Origin: an uncultured Methylococcaceae bacterium | Lineage (GTDB): Bacteria > Pseudomonadota > Gammaproteobacteria > Methylococcales > Methylomonadaceae | Reading direction: 5' to 3' | Assembly (NCBI GenBank): GCA_903945375.1 | Contig: CAJAVP010000071.1 | Coordinates: 1-40,217 of the forward strand | Length of the DNA: 40,217 nucleotides | Shown here: positions 18,065 through 26,215 of the stretch, piece after piece | Layout of the letters: each line of letters begins with the position of its first letter | Numbering within the stretch: position 1 is the stretch's first letter | Notes under the pieces: generated by a model | What the model was told of the DNA's origin: nothing | The model's database searches: none | Seen by the model: only the letters and a program-made list of their open reading frames with translations | Made by a program: the position numbers and the translations under genes

Positions 18065-19233
18065 TAGTCTTCACTCCCTAAGCCTAACCAGTTGGCTTTT
18101 AAGGAAACCGCACCTTTGGTAGCAATCATTTCTTTGCCCGTTAATTCTCCTGTAATCATTGAATCATCACCTTGTTTGCCGATGATGGTGACGAGGGATG
18201 CTTTAAAGCCTTCGGTTATGCGGACAAAAATAAAGGATTTACCCTCATGTTGGGCGATGGCCGTATTCGGCACACTAAAAGTATTCCCCGCCTTCGGTTG
18301 AATAATTTGGGTGTTAATGCGCTGTCCTGGGCGAACGTTCGGGTCGATGCCTTTTATCAAGGCTCTCGCCAGAATCGTTTGGCTTTCGGGATTCACCGAT
18401 TGACCCAGTAAGGTAATCTGTGCTGTAACGGGTGTTAATGACGCGGCGTTAGATTGGGGTGTTTCTGCCTCGGTGGGTGGTTTTTCCAATAAAACTTTAT
18501 CGCCTATTTTGATTTGCGCGATATGTTCCTGAGGAATATTGATTTCTAGCCATAACTCATCCAGATTAGCAATGCGATACAACGGCATCAGCGGATCGAT
18601 ACGCGAACCCGCAATCGCCATACGCTCAATAACCACGCCAGTAATCGGCGAGCGCACACTCAACAAACCTGAGAGGTGATGACTTTTTTGCAATTGCTCT
18701 ATTTCTGCGCGAGTCATGCCGGCAATTTCTAATAATTGACGGCGTTCGTTGGCTTCTGAGGCTAAGGTGCTATGAAATGTCCGAGTTTCTTGCCAGCGTC
18801 GCTCCGCAATTGCGCCATCATCGAGTAATTTTTTGTCACGGTCATAGGCCAGTTTGCCTAATTCTAATTCACTATTGGCTTTTAAATACGAGCGTTGCAA
18901 CGACAATAAGTCAGGGCTGTTTAGCACGGCTAACAGCTCGCCTTGTTTTACTTTGTCGCCAATAGCCGCGTTCAAACGGGTAATCAAACCGGCTTGCGAG
19001 GTGCTGATGACATACTCTGATGTAGGTGGAATGACGACACGCGCTGGCGCATAAAGCACTGGGAGTTGAGATACGGCGGTCAGTTTGCCCTGTGTAATGC
19101 CTAAGTTATTGAGATGATCTTCGGAAATTTGAATAACATCCTGACTGACAGCACTTTGGCAGGGAAGGGGACTTAGGATGAATACGGCTAAAACCGTAGC
19201 GTTAATCATCAAGGATTTGTTAAAAAGTCTCAT
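18064..19233 (-). CDS. czcB: RND efflux periplasmic adaptor, CzcB/CusB family
   Basis: The membrane-fusion subunit linking pump and outer-membrane channel, 389 residues. A signal peptide is evident (MRLFNKSLMINATVLAVFILSPLPCQSA). Then come the barrel-sandwich half GLITRLNAAIGDKVKQGELLAVLNSPD and a helical hairpin (LLSLQRSYLKANSELELGKLAYDRDKKLL). The second half-motif is SPITGVVIERMAIAGSRIDP, followed by the beta-barrel LWLEINIPQEHIAQIKIGDKV and a membrane-proximal domain. There is no His-rich N-terminal extension of the type found in some CzcB proteins. The ATG overlaps the czcC stop by four bases. Confidence 0.92.
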   Translation of the reverse strand: MRLFNKSLMINATVLAVFILSPLPCQSAVSQDVIQISEDHLNNLGITQGKLTAVSQLPVLYAPARVVIPPTSEYVISTSQAGLITRLNAAIGDKVKQGELLAVLNSPDLLSLQRSYLKANSELELGKLAYDRDKKLLDDGAIAERRWQETRTFHSTLASEANERRQLLEIAGMTRAEIEQLQKSHHLSGLLSVRSPITGVVIERMAIAGSRIDPLMPLYRIANLDELWLEINIPQEHIAQIKIGDKVLLEKPPTEAETPQSNAASLTPVTAQITLLGQSVNPESQTILARALIKGIDPNVRPGQRINTQIIQPKAGNTFSVPNTAIAQHEGKSFIFVRITEGFKASLVTIIGKQGDDSMITGELTGKEMIATKGAVSLKANWLGLGSED

Positions 19234-20534
19234 GGTGTTACCCCTACGGCTTGGTTATAAAGCGCTTGGTCGCGTTGCAAAATAACGGCGCGTTCTTTGG
19301 CATTTAAAATCGCTTGTTGTGTTCTGGATTGAATTTTCAGCAAATCCATCAGATTAATTTCACCGGCTGAAAAACTTTGTTGTGTCATTTTTAAATGTTC
19401 TTCGGCCACTTGCTTGAGTTCATTGGCAATATCTAACTCGGCACGGTTGACTTCCAGATTATGCTCGGCTTCGTGATGAAGTTGGTCTAAAGCCCGATGT
19501 AATAATTCACGCTCAGCGATAAGCCGGTTTAATTCAACGTTAATTGCAGCAAGCTGGGGTTGTAAATGCGCGTCGCCACCAAACGGAATATTGACGCCAA
19601 TGTTAAAACTTTCTGTTTTATTACTGCGTGTGTCGTTAGTAAATCTATCACTATTGACACCTACGGAGAGGTTGGTTTGCCCAGATCCTGTCAATTTGAG
19701 GGCTTTTAATTCGGCTTGTTTACGGTCAATTTGGCTGTTCACTGCCATTAATGCCGGATGCGACTGCTGGATTTCTTTTAAAGCCACTAAACTTTCTTCA
19801 TAAATGCTCGGTATTTTATTGGATTGCGTAATACTGGAATAGCGTTTGCGGGCGTGCATTAATTCGGCCTCAGCGAAAGTTAAGCTGGCGCGTTTTTGCA
19901 GTAATTCAGATTGTGCCAGTAATTCATCTGCACGAGGCAAATCGCCCAGCTCAACCCGTCGCCGGACTTTGTTCAATAATTGTCCGTAAATATCAACTTC
20001 TGCTAAGGCTTGATCATAACGAATTTTCTGTAAGCTCAAATCCCACAAAGCCATTCTAATTAGGCCTGCAATGTTTAGCTTAGTTGCCGTTGTTTGCATT
20101 TGGGCATTTAAGACGGCTTTGTCGCCGGTTTCGCGTTGAGCTTCGCGTTGACCGAGATTCCACAAGGGCACTTGCACCGTGCCATCAATATAATGCAACG
20201 TGCCGCTAGTGGCCTCTTGAAAACGCAAGCCGGCTTGTGATGCGCCCGCCGTCCAGCTTTCACTACGTTTTTGCAAGGCAAGTGCTTCGTCTTCTAACGC
20301 ACTGAGCCACGTGCTATCGGGATATTTTTCAAGGGTTAAGTCAATGAGTTTGGCTAGACTTAAGGTGCTATCCGTAACGATTTGATCGTGATGCTGCACC
20401 ACTAATGAGGACTCATTGGTTTGATCGCTTAAGGCAAAACTAGGTAACGGAATCATTCCGTATAAAGCCAGTATAAGCATTAACCGACATCGGTTTTTAG
20501 ACTCGCGTAATACGCGGGCAAACAAAAGATACAT
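19230..20534 (-). CDS. czcC: TolC-family outer-membrane channel, CzcC-like
   Basis: The outer-membrane channel subunit, about 434 residues, with the internally repeated long helices of outer-membrane efflux proteins: LAKLIDLTLEKYPDSTWLSALE in repeat 1 and LVALKEIQQSHPALMAVNSQID in repeat 2. The latter has the LKLTGSGQTNLSVGV beta segment, the N-IPFGGDAHLQPQLA turn and the closing helix FSAGEINLMDLLKIQSRTQQAIL. I placed the start at ATG 20534 because AGGAG (complement of 20545-20549) lies ten bases upstream. The frame extends to 20573 but that ATG has no such site. The hydrophobic LMLILALYGMIPLPSFA stretch acts as signal peptide. It is the first gene of the overlapping czcCBA set. Confidence 0.9.
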   Translation of the reverse strand: MYLLFARVLRESKNRCRLMLILALYGMIPLPSFALSDQTNESSLVVQHHDQIVTDSTLSLAKLIDLTLEKYPDSTWLSALEDEALALQKRSESWTAGASQAGLRFQEATSGTLHYIDGTVQVPLWNLGQREAQRETGDKAVLNAQMQTTATKLNIAGLIRMALWDLSLQKIRYDQALAEVDIYGQLLNKVRRRVELGDLPRADELLAQSELLQKRASLTFAEAELMHARKRYSSITQSNKIPSIYEESLVALKEIQQSHPALMAVNSQIDRKQAELKALKLTGSGQTNLSVGVNSDRFTNDTRSNKTESFNIGVNIPFGGDAHLQPQLAAINVELNRLIAERELLHRALDQLHHEAEHNLEVNRAELDIANELKQVAEEHLKMTQQSFSAGEINLMDLLKIQSRTQQAILNAKERAVILQRDQALYNQAVGVTP

Positions 20535-20663
20535 AAAGGTTAAACTCCTAGGTTTCTCACCTACGGTCATCATTTTAGATAAAGTAACGACAATGAGGCA
20601 GATACCATGTAAATAGATAGAAACTGATTTGCGCCGCGTAATAATGCTGACGCGCTTTTTAGC

Positions 20664-21107
20664 TCAAACTATAAAAAGGGAGGGCGGAGCACGGGCGTAA
20701 GCTGAGGGAATAAAGGAGTTGGGCAGCTTTGGTTGCAAAAAATCGGGCAGGCTAATCTTTTTTGCGACGAATGGAATCAAAAACACCAAAGCGATTATTA
20801 GAATGCCACAATCGTTATCACTATCACAGAGATCAAGTTGTTGTTTTTGCTTAATGCCGGTGTCTACCCCAATCACCATGCCTTCCGTGGGGGTGTTAAG
20901 TGCAACACGACAGGTTTGCCATAGCACGTCCGCAGACATTTCAAGGCGAGGCTTGAGATATAACTCAAGCCCGGGAATATGCAGCTTGGCTTGTTCATGG
21001 GTTATTTCTGTAACAAAACGGTTATTGGCATGAGCATGAACCAGCGGTGCAATGAGCTGCAACAAGGCTAATAAAACAATGATGACTAATCGGGAGGCTA
21101 AAAACAT
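20664..21107 (-). CDS. Small secreted/membrane protein heading the efflux operon (unrecognised)
   Basis: I do not recognise this 147-residue protein. It has a Sec signal peptide (RLVIIVLLALLQLIAPLVHAHA, cleavage likely after AHA). A periplasmic stretch contains three cysteines (WQTCRV, DLCDSDNDCG) in an acidic setting. A hydrophobic segment follows (GILIIALVFLIPFVA, about residues 101-115), then a Pro-rich tail. This suggests a periplasmic domain anchored by one membrane helix. It lies 129 bases upstream of czcC on the same strand and is probably the first gene of the operon. The acidic Cys cluster DLCDSDNDC could bind metal, but that is inference. Confidence 0.65.
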   Translation of the reverse strand: MFLASRLVIIVLLALLQLIAPLVHAHANNRFVTEITHEQAKLHIPGLELYLKPRLEMSADVLWQTCRVALNTPTEGMVIGVDTGIKQKQQLDLCDSDNDCGILIIALVFLIPFVAKKISLPDFLQPKLPNSFIPSAYARAPPSLFIV

Positions 21108-21143
21108 GCCGGAAATTCGCTCTAGTTAAGCAGGATGTCACAT

Positions 21144-21149
21144 ATTATA
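21144..21149 (-). promoter_or_regulatory. Candidate -10 box for the metal-efflux operon
   Basis: Read on the - strand, a perfect TATAAT lies 37 bases before the ATG of the 147-residue gene. The -35 region is poor (CATAGA at 17 spacing). A 9-base dyad TCAGCCTGA (21156-21164) lies between the -10 and -35 positions, where a repressor or activator could bind. This fits a regulated promoter, but no regulator gene is adjacent. Confidence 0.35.
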
Positions 21150-21369
21150 CGTGAGTCAGCCTGATTTCTATGCTTTTAGTTGGTAATTTGATGGTTCAAT
21201 AGTCTGTATAGTGTTTAAAAAGTAGAAAAACTTTAAAATTTAGAGAAAAATAGGGAGTCAAATAATCTAGTCCGTCGAAATTTATTGGTTTTTAGCGAGT
21301 ATTCAAATAACTATTACAGTAATCTCTATTCCAAACATGGGACTATTGAAATCTGATAAAAACCGCTTA

Positions 21370-21450
21370 TTTCGACAGGCTTAGAGATTCGCTATCGCGC
21401 TCTAACGAGTGCCGGAGCTGTCAGGCCGCGTTAGCGAATCCCTGCCGAGA
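21370..21450. repeat. Long imperfect inverted repeat (MITE/REP-like) in the czc-ampG gap
   Basis: The 469-base gap 21108-21576 between divergent operons contains an imperfect palindrome. The left arm is TTTCGACAGG (21370) plus AGATTCGCTATCGCG (21385-21399). The right arm is CGCGTTAGCGAATCCC (21427-21442) plus CCTGCCGAGA (to 21450). Reverse-complementing the right arm matches 13 of 15 and 8 of 10 bases. It encodes nothing. Palindromes of this kind are typical of dispersed intergenic repeats. The rest of the gap is AT-rich and shows only the candidate - strand -10 box. Confidence 0.5.
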
Positions 21451-21576
21451 TGACGTACTAAGGAGGGGCTGAATAAGTTACCCCAATTCTGCCCAAATGG
21501 GATACTCTGACTCACCCGGCTGATGGGTAAATTAATTTCTGGAAATAACCTAAAAATAGCACAGGAGTAAATCATA

Positions 21577-22911
21577 ATGACAGAAAGTTGGCGAACCGCG
21601 TTTGCTGTTTATTTACAACCTACCGTACTAGCAATTGTTTTTCTCGGCTTTGCCTCTGGCTTGCCTTATGTTTTGGTATTTTCCACATTGTCGGCTTGGT
21701 TGACCGAAGCCGGTATTGAGCGTTCGGTGATTGGTTTTTTTAGTTGGATAGGAATGACTTATTCAATTAAAGTCTTTTGGTCGATGATCGTCGATCGTTT
21801 GCCATTACCCATATTGACCCGTGTTATGGGAAAACGACGCAGTTGGATGTTTGTAGCGCAAATAGGCGCAACTTTAGGTTTACTGGGTATGGCATTTTCT
21901 GATCCACAAACTCAATTAGCACAAATGGTCTTATTAGCTATTTGGGTGGCATTTTGTTCAGCAACTCAAGATGTAGCCATTGATGCGTATCGGATTGAAG
22001 TCATGAGTGCTGAGTTTCAGGGTGTAATGGCGGCAGCTTATGTGGCGGGTTATCGTATCTCTTTATTAACGGGTGCGGCAGGCTGTCTTTATATTGCCGA
22101 ATATACTAATTGGCATATTGCCTATCTGAGCATGGCGGTGGCGATGTTGATTGGAATTACTACAATTTTGCTCATTAAAGAACCGATACACCAATCAAGC
22201 CAACAGGCTGATGAGCTGGAGAATAAACTAGAAAACTTATTGGGTGTCGCAAAGAAAGTAAGTTTTTGGCAGCGATTCGTGGCTGGTTTTTCTGATATTG
22301 TATTAAGTCCATTTGTTGAGTATTTTCAACGCAATGGTAAATTTGGTTTAATGATTTTATTACTCATTGGCCTGTATAAAATGAGTGACATTATGTTAGG
22401 TGTGATGGCAAATCCGTTTTATTTGGATATGGGCTTTACTAAAACAGAAATAGCTCAAGTGACAAAAGTATTTAGCTTTGTTATGGCAATAGCCGGAGCG
22501 ACGACCGGCGGCGTATTAGTTGCCAGGTTTGGCATTCTTCGCCCATTATTTGTCGGCGCAATTGCGACGGCATTGACGAACTTATTATTTGCCTTATTAG
22601 CGATGAGTACGCCTAGTTTGTGGGGATTGGCGACGGTGGTGAGTGCCGATAGCTTTTGTGCTGGCATGGCAACCGCTGCATTTATTGCGTATTTATCCAG
22701 TTTGACCAGTACGTCTTATACCGCCACGCAATATGCTTTATTTAGCTCCTTAATGACATTGCCAGCGCAAATGGTCGGCGGTTTTTCCGGTATCGTCGTT
22801 GAGAATTTTGGTTATCCCTTATTTTTTATCTATACGACGGCTGCCGGATTGCCCGCAATGGTACTGGTGTTAGTGTTAATGCGTTATCAGCCTAAATCCT
22901 CTAAGGTCTAG
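21577..22911 (+). CDS. ampG: AmpG-like MFS permease (muropeptide transporter family)
   Basis: A 444-residue 12-helix major facilitator protein of the AmpG family, which import anhydromuropeptides from the periplasm for cell-wall recycling. Markers are FLGFASGLPYVLVFSTLSAWLTEAG in TM1, IGFFSWIGMTYSIKVFWSMIVDRLPLP, GKRRSWMF in loop 2-3, and AFCSATQDVAIDAYRIEVM in TM4-5, all hallmarks of AmpG. A cytoplasmic loop with ELENKLENLLGV separates the halves. The start has AGGAG nine bases upstream. It stands alone, divergent from the metal operon. No beta-lactamase or amidase gene is nearby, so recycling is the likelier role; family members with other substrates exist. Confidence 0.85.
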   Translation: MTESWRTAFAVYLQPTVLAIVFLGFASGLPYVLVFSTLSAWLTEAGIERSVIGFFSWIGMTYSIKVFWSMIVDRLPLPILTRVMGKRRSWMFVAQIGATLGLLGMAFSDPQTQLAQMVLLAIWVAFCSATQDVAIDAYRIEVMSAEFQGVMAAAYVAGYRISLLTGAAGCLYIAEYTNWHIAYLSMAVAMLIGITTILLIKEPIHQSSQQADELENKLENLLGVAKKVSFWQRFVAGFSDIVLSPFVEYFQRNGKFGLMILLLIGLYKMSDIMLGVMANPFYLDMGFTKTEIAQVTKVFSFVMAIAGATTGGVLVARFGILRPLFVGAIATALTNLLFALLAMSTPSLWGLATVVSADSFCAGMATAAFIAYLSSLTSTSYTATQYALFSSLMTLPAQMVGGFSGIVVENFGYPLFFIYTTAAGLPAMVLVLVLMRYQPKSSKV

Positions 22912-22958
22912 TTGCCAATCCACTTTACTACAATCAACCAACAAATTGCCCAGAAGGC

Positions 22959-24554
22959 TTAATAATAAACTCGAAAGACATGCTGAATTTGTTCAAACTC
23001 GTAGAGATAAGGTTGAGCAGCTTGCCAATTGTTAGCAACGACAATCAAGTCGTGTGAGTAAACTGAGGTGTTATACCAATTAAAGCTGCCTTCGATGATA
23101 ATGGACTCATCAATGATGCAGTATTTGGAATGAATGGGTGAATAAGGCACAGGATGGTCATCTTGACCATAGACCAGTCCCACCGCGATGCCGTTGGATT
23201 TAAGACGCTGTACTGACGGCAACAGCGGACGCTCTAATTCTTCGTGCATCGGGCGTTCAACGCCTACTTTACCCAATCGGGCTAAATGTCCATTAAACAG
23301 GATATGTACGTTTACGCCCCGATGTTTTGCCTGTATCAACGCATCAATCACACTGTCATGATGATCGCCAACTAAATCACCGATTAAGAATAAGCATAAT
23401 TTAATAGAATGTCTGGCGCGGTGTATTTCCGCAAGAATGGCATGATGCGGGCGATATAATTTGCCATTCAGCATCACATGCCGCCCGAAAGTGTAGAGTA
23501 AATTAAATTGACTTAAAGGATCAATACCATAGCGTTGAATAACACCGCCACGTTGACTTTGAAAAATATTGTCCAGTAAACGACAAACACCCTGCGAATG
23601 AAAGGTCATGCCGGATTCCCAATTTGCCCACCAGCGATCAAAGGTAATATTAAATGAACCTAAAATGCAGTCTTCATTATTAAAAATAATGAATTTAGTG
23701 TGCATGTCCGGTTCAACTTCTATCAGATGATGCTGTGGGGTACAGAATACTCCAATCAATTCAACTTTCGCGCGTTTTAGTCTAGCGTAGTTGTGGCTGT
23801 TGGTTAAGGTCATTTTACGCCAATCAACAATTACCTGAACTAATACGCCATGATGACTGGCATGAACCAAATGATTAATAAAATCGCGGTCATCAATACA
23901 ATCCACGCTGACTTTAATGGTACAGAGTCGATCGGGTGAGGCGTATTTGCTGCACACGACTTTATCAATATGATCATGAATAAAGCGTTTGGGATGATAA
24001 GGGTGATATTGTTGACCTTTGGTAAATTTTGGAATCAAGTGTAAAGATTCAAAATGGTGGTTAAACCAGTCAGTATCACATTGCAATTCTTTGGGGTTTA
24101 ATTCGTAAGCACGAAAGGTGCTAATAGTTGACCACTCGCCAGTAATTGCCCGGTATTGCGGTTGCCCATCCTGAGCCTGATGTCCATCCATATAAATGTA
24201 CTCGTGCTGAGAAGGAATGGAATGTTCACCAATATGGACTAAAAAAGAAAATTTAATGCAGAGAATTGAGCCAAAATGACTGGAGTGAGGCAAGATATAA
24301 AAATCTCGCGTACGGCGTTTGTGATAATTCCATTGTACTTGATAGGCATCGGTATCAACGATGTAGCTCTCACAGACACCGTGTTCACGATACACTTTCA
24401 AAATGACTTTAACATTGGCTTGAATGCCATACTGCACATCAAAATCAATTTTTCCCCAGCGAACATTGAAGCTTTCACGGTTATCGTTGGTTCTTTCAAA
24501 ATAGCCGCCTAAATTGCCGTGTTTGGGCATCGCATAGTGTTCTGCTGGCTGCAT
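22959..24554 (-). CDS. Phospholipase D-like protein with two HKD-type motifs and an unassigned N-terminal domain
   Basis: This 531-residue protein belongs to the PLD superfamily (phosphodiesterases: nucleases, phospholipases, transferases). The first motif is HTKFIIFN..GSFN, with His285, Lys287, Ser300 and Asn302 but Asn292 where Asp is usual. The second, HSKYCIID..GSFNW, is canonical: His475, Lys477, Asp482, Ser490, Asn492. Both halves show the usual preceding strands (VLVQVIVDW; VNVHILFNG). Residues 1-140 form a beta-rich domain (FDVQYGIQANVKVILKVY; CIKFSFLVHIGE) that could be a carbohydrate-binding sandwich like that of the neighbouring enzyme, but I cannot confirm this. There is no signal peptide or TM helix, so it is cytoplasmic. 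GAGGA lies six bases before the ATG. It follows the EEP gene by 48 bases and ends the glycogen operon. Confidence 0.82.
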   Translation of the reverse strand: MQPAEHYAMPKHGNLGGYFERTNDNRESFNVRWGKIDFDVQYGIQANVKVILKVYREHGVCESYIVDTDAYQVQWNYHKRRTRDFYILPHSSHFGSILCIKFSFLVHIGEHSIPSQHEYIYMDGHQAQDGQPQYRAITGEWSTISTFRAYELNPKELQCDTDWFNHHFESLHLIPKFTKGQQYHPYHPKRFIHDHIDKVVCSKYASPDRLCTIKVSVDCIDDRDFINHLVHASHHGVLVQVIVDWRKMTLTNSHNYARLKRAKVELIGVFCTPQHHLIEVEPDMHTKFIIFNNEDCILGSFNITFDRWWANWESGMTFHSQGVCRLLDNIFQSQRGGVIQRYGIDPLSQFNLLYTFGRHVMLNGKLYRPHHAILAEIHRARHSIKLCLFLIGDLVGDHHDSVIDALIQAKHRGVNVHILFNGHLARLGKVGVERPMHEELERPLLPSVQRLKSNGIAVGLVYGQDDHPVPYSPIHSKYCIIDESIIIEGSFNWYNTSVYSHDLIVVANNWQAAQPYLYEFEQIQHVFRVYY

Positions 24555-24602
24555 GTGTCGTCCTCGTGTGTGAATTTATAGTTATATAGTGAAGTAGTCC
24601 GG

Positions 24603-26108
24603 TTATTTGGGTTCAAACACCATCAAATAACCATTGTGATCCGATACTCTGCCGTAATCTTGATCAGTGAATAGCGTTTTTGCTGAAACGGCTTGTAATA
24701 GACCATCTTTGTTAATAAAAATATAGTCAATCCGGTAGTCGGCTGCAAGCTGCTGTTGCCAGTAAGGATCATTAATTCGATAGTTTTGCTCAGAGACAGC
24801 GCGAGTAGCGGTTAGATATTGATCATTGTAACCGTGCTGATCAATAACTTGATAATAACCCTGCGAGCCGGCAGTAATATTAAAGTCGCCACATAATAAC
24901 GTGGCTTTAATGTGCCCCGTTTGATGTGCCTCTGCCCATTCGTGTAGATGTTTAAATTGCGTTTGAAAGCCATCTTCCCACCAACTTAAATGCGCGGAGA
25001 AGACATTAATCAGACCGATATACGGTATATGCAACTGACTCATCACTACTTTTCTGGAGTGAATACTAAACGGATCGGCATCCTCTGACACGTACATCGA
25101 TTCCCGTTTTAAGATGGGGTAACGGCTTAAAATGGCCACCCCTTCGCGGTATTTATCAAAACCTAAATGCGACCAATCGGTATATAGATGATAAGGTGAA
25201 GGCAAACGATCATTAATAATTTTTGCGGCATTTGAATTCCAATCGCCTTGTCCGTTATTCCAATGTTCCGCGACTTCTTGTAAACAAACGATATCAGCAT
25301 CAAGTTCATCAATCGCTTTGGCAATTTGTGAGAGTTTGTAATCCTGGTTATCTTCCTGATAACAATGCAAGTTAAGAATCATGACTTTAAATGGCTCATG
25401 GCTAGCTTGATAATTGTTACCTTGATGATTGTCCCAAAGCGTTTGCCCCTGTTTATTTTCACAGGCAATACCATAGTTTAACCGAAAGGCATGATTGATT
25501 TTAAGCCAGCCTTTCCATATTTGAACGCCATATTGATTGGGATTTCTGGCATTACTGAGCGCGGTTTTATCCCAGTATTTTCTTTGTAAATGACAGCGTG
25601 TTTTGTGTGTGGTTTGCCAGTTATCCGTTGTCCAATGAATAGTGACTTTCTCTGCTGCGACCGCGCTGTTGACAGCAACCGTTACCGGAAAAAATTTGGC
25701 GTGTTCTGTCAAGGAAGTTTGCCAATCAACGTTCAAAACGGGACGCGCTGTATGACAAAGTAGGCCAGAGTCCGCTTGGCTAGCATAGTTCATCCCCTTG
25801 TTGTTATCCCAGTATTCGCCATTTGACACCCGATACCGTAAGCCAAATACGATATTGCCGGGTAAGGAATGTTCGTTAGTGAGATTAAATTTAGCATGGG
25901 CTTGCCAATATTCACCGTTGTTAGCGTGATGACTGTGGAAATCTGCGACTAGTGTTTGCCAGATGCCCTCTTCGCCGGCCCAAACGATATCCACTTGTTT
26001 ATTAAAGCCTAAATTTTCTAATAGGATGAAAAAAGTCAGCTCTTGTTGAACCAAACGTTTCTTGCGACTGATTACATTTTTAATGTAGAGCAATTGAATT
26101 TTTTTCAT
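24603..26108 (-). CDS. Endonuclease/exonuclease/phosphatase enzyme with two N-terminal CBM21-like glycogen-binding modules
   Basis: A 501-residue fusion. Module 1 (about 5-110) and module 2 (about 123-235) look like CBM21 starch/glycogen-binding domains. Module 1 has VENL-type LLENLGFNKQVDIVW, FGLRYRVSNGEYWDNNKGMN and Tyr108. Module 2 has AAEKVTIHWTTDNWQTTHKT, FRLNYGIACENKQG and LWDNHQGNNY (224-233). The EYWDNN-G-NY signature is the CBM21 ligand-site hallmark. The EEP phosphodiesterase fold (241-501) has all key residues: Asn246, Glu278 in VCLQEV, His373 in FSAHLSWW, Asp408/Asn410 in CGDFN, and Asp490/His491 in VSDHNGYL. There is no signal peptide, so it should meet cytoplasmic glycogen. AAGGA precedes the ATG by eight bases. 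The gene lies 107 bases after the GH57 gene. Substrate unknown: DNA, RNA, a sugar phosphodiester or an inositol phosphate are all possible. Confidence 0.85.
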   Translation of the reverse strand: MKKIQLLYIKNVISRKKRLVQQELTFFILLENLGFNKQVDIVWAGEEGIWQTLVADFHSHHANNGEYWQAHAKFNLTNEHSLPGNIVFGLRYRVSNGEYWDNNKGMNYASQADSGLLCHTARPVLNVDWQTSLTEHAKFFPVTVAVNSAVAAEKVTIHWTTDNWQTTHKTRCHLQRKYWDKTALSNARNPNQYGVQIWKGWLKINHAFRLNYGIACENKQGQTLWDNHQGNNYQASHEPFKVMILNLHCYQEDNQDYKLSQIAKAIDELDADIVCLQEVAEHWNNGQGDWNSNAAKIINDRLPSPYHLYTDWSHLGFDKYREGVAILSRYPILKRESMYVSEDADPFSIHSRKVVMSQLHIPYIGLINVFSAHLSWWEDGFQTQFKHLHEWAEAHQTGHIKATLLCGDFNITAGSQGYYQVIDQHGYNDQYLTATRAVSEQNYRINDPYWQQQLAADYRIDYIFINKDGLLQAVSAKTLFTDQDYGRVSDHNGYLMVFEPK

Positions 26109-26215
26109 ATTTGAAGTCCTTTTGACGGCTCAAGGAGTAGTTAACCGTTGCGTGATGTACTGAGGGTCTTTTAAAAGCCGATTTGTGAGCGTGATGTTAA
26201 GGAAGTTGTGAGTCA

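Noticed and set aside
20535..20573. Upstream ATG for the TolC-like protein
   Set aside because: No Shine-Dalgarno; ATG 20534 has AGGAG ten bases before it.
21151..21515. CTGACTCAC in inverted orientation at 21151-21159 and 21507-21515 as operators of the divergent operons
   Set aside because: Nine bases over a 350-base gap is weak, and the right copy is not near a recognisable promoter.
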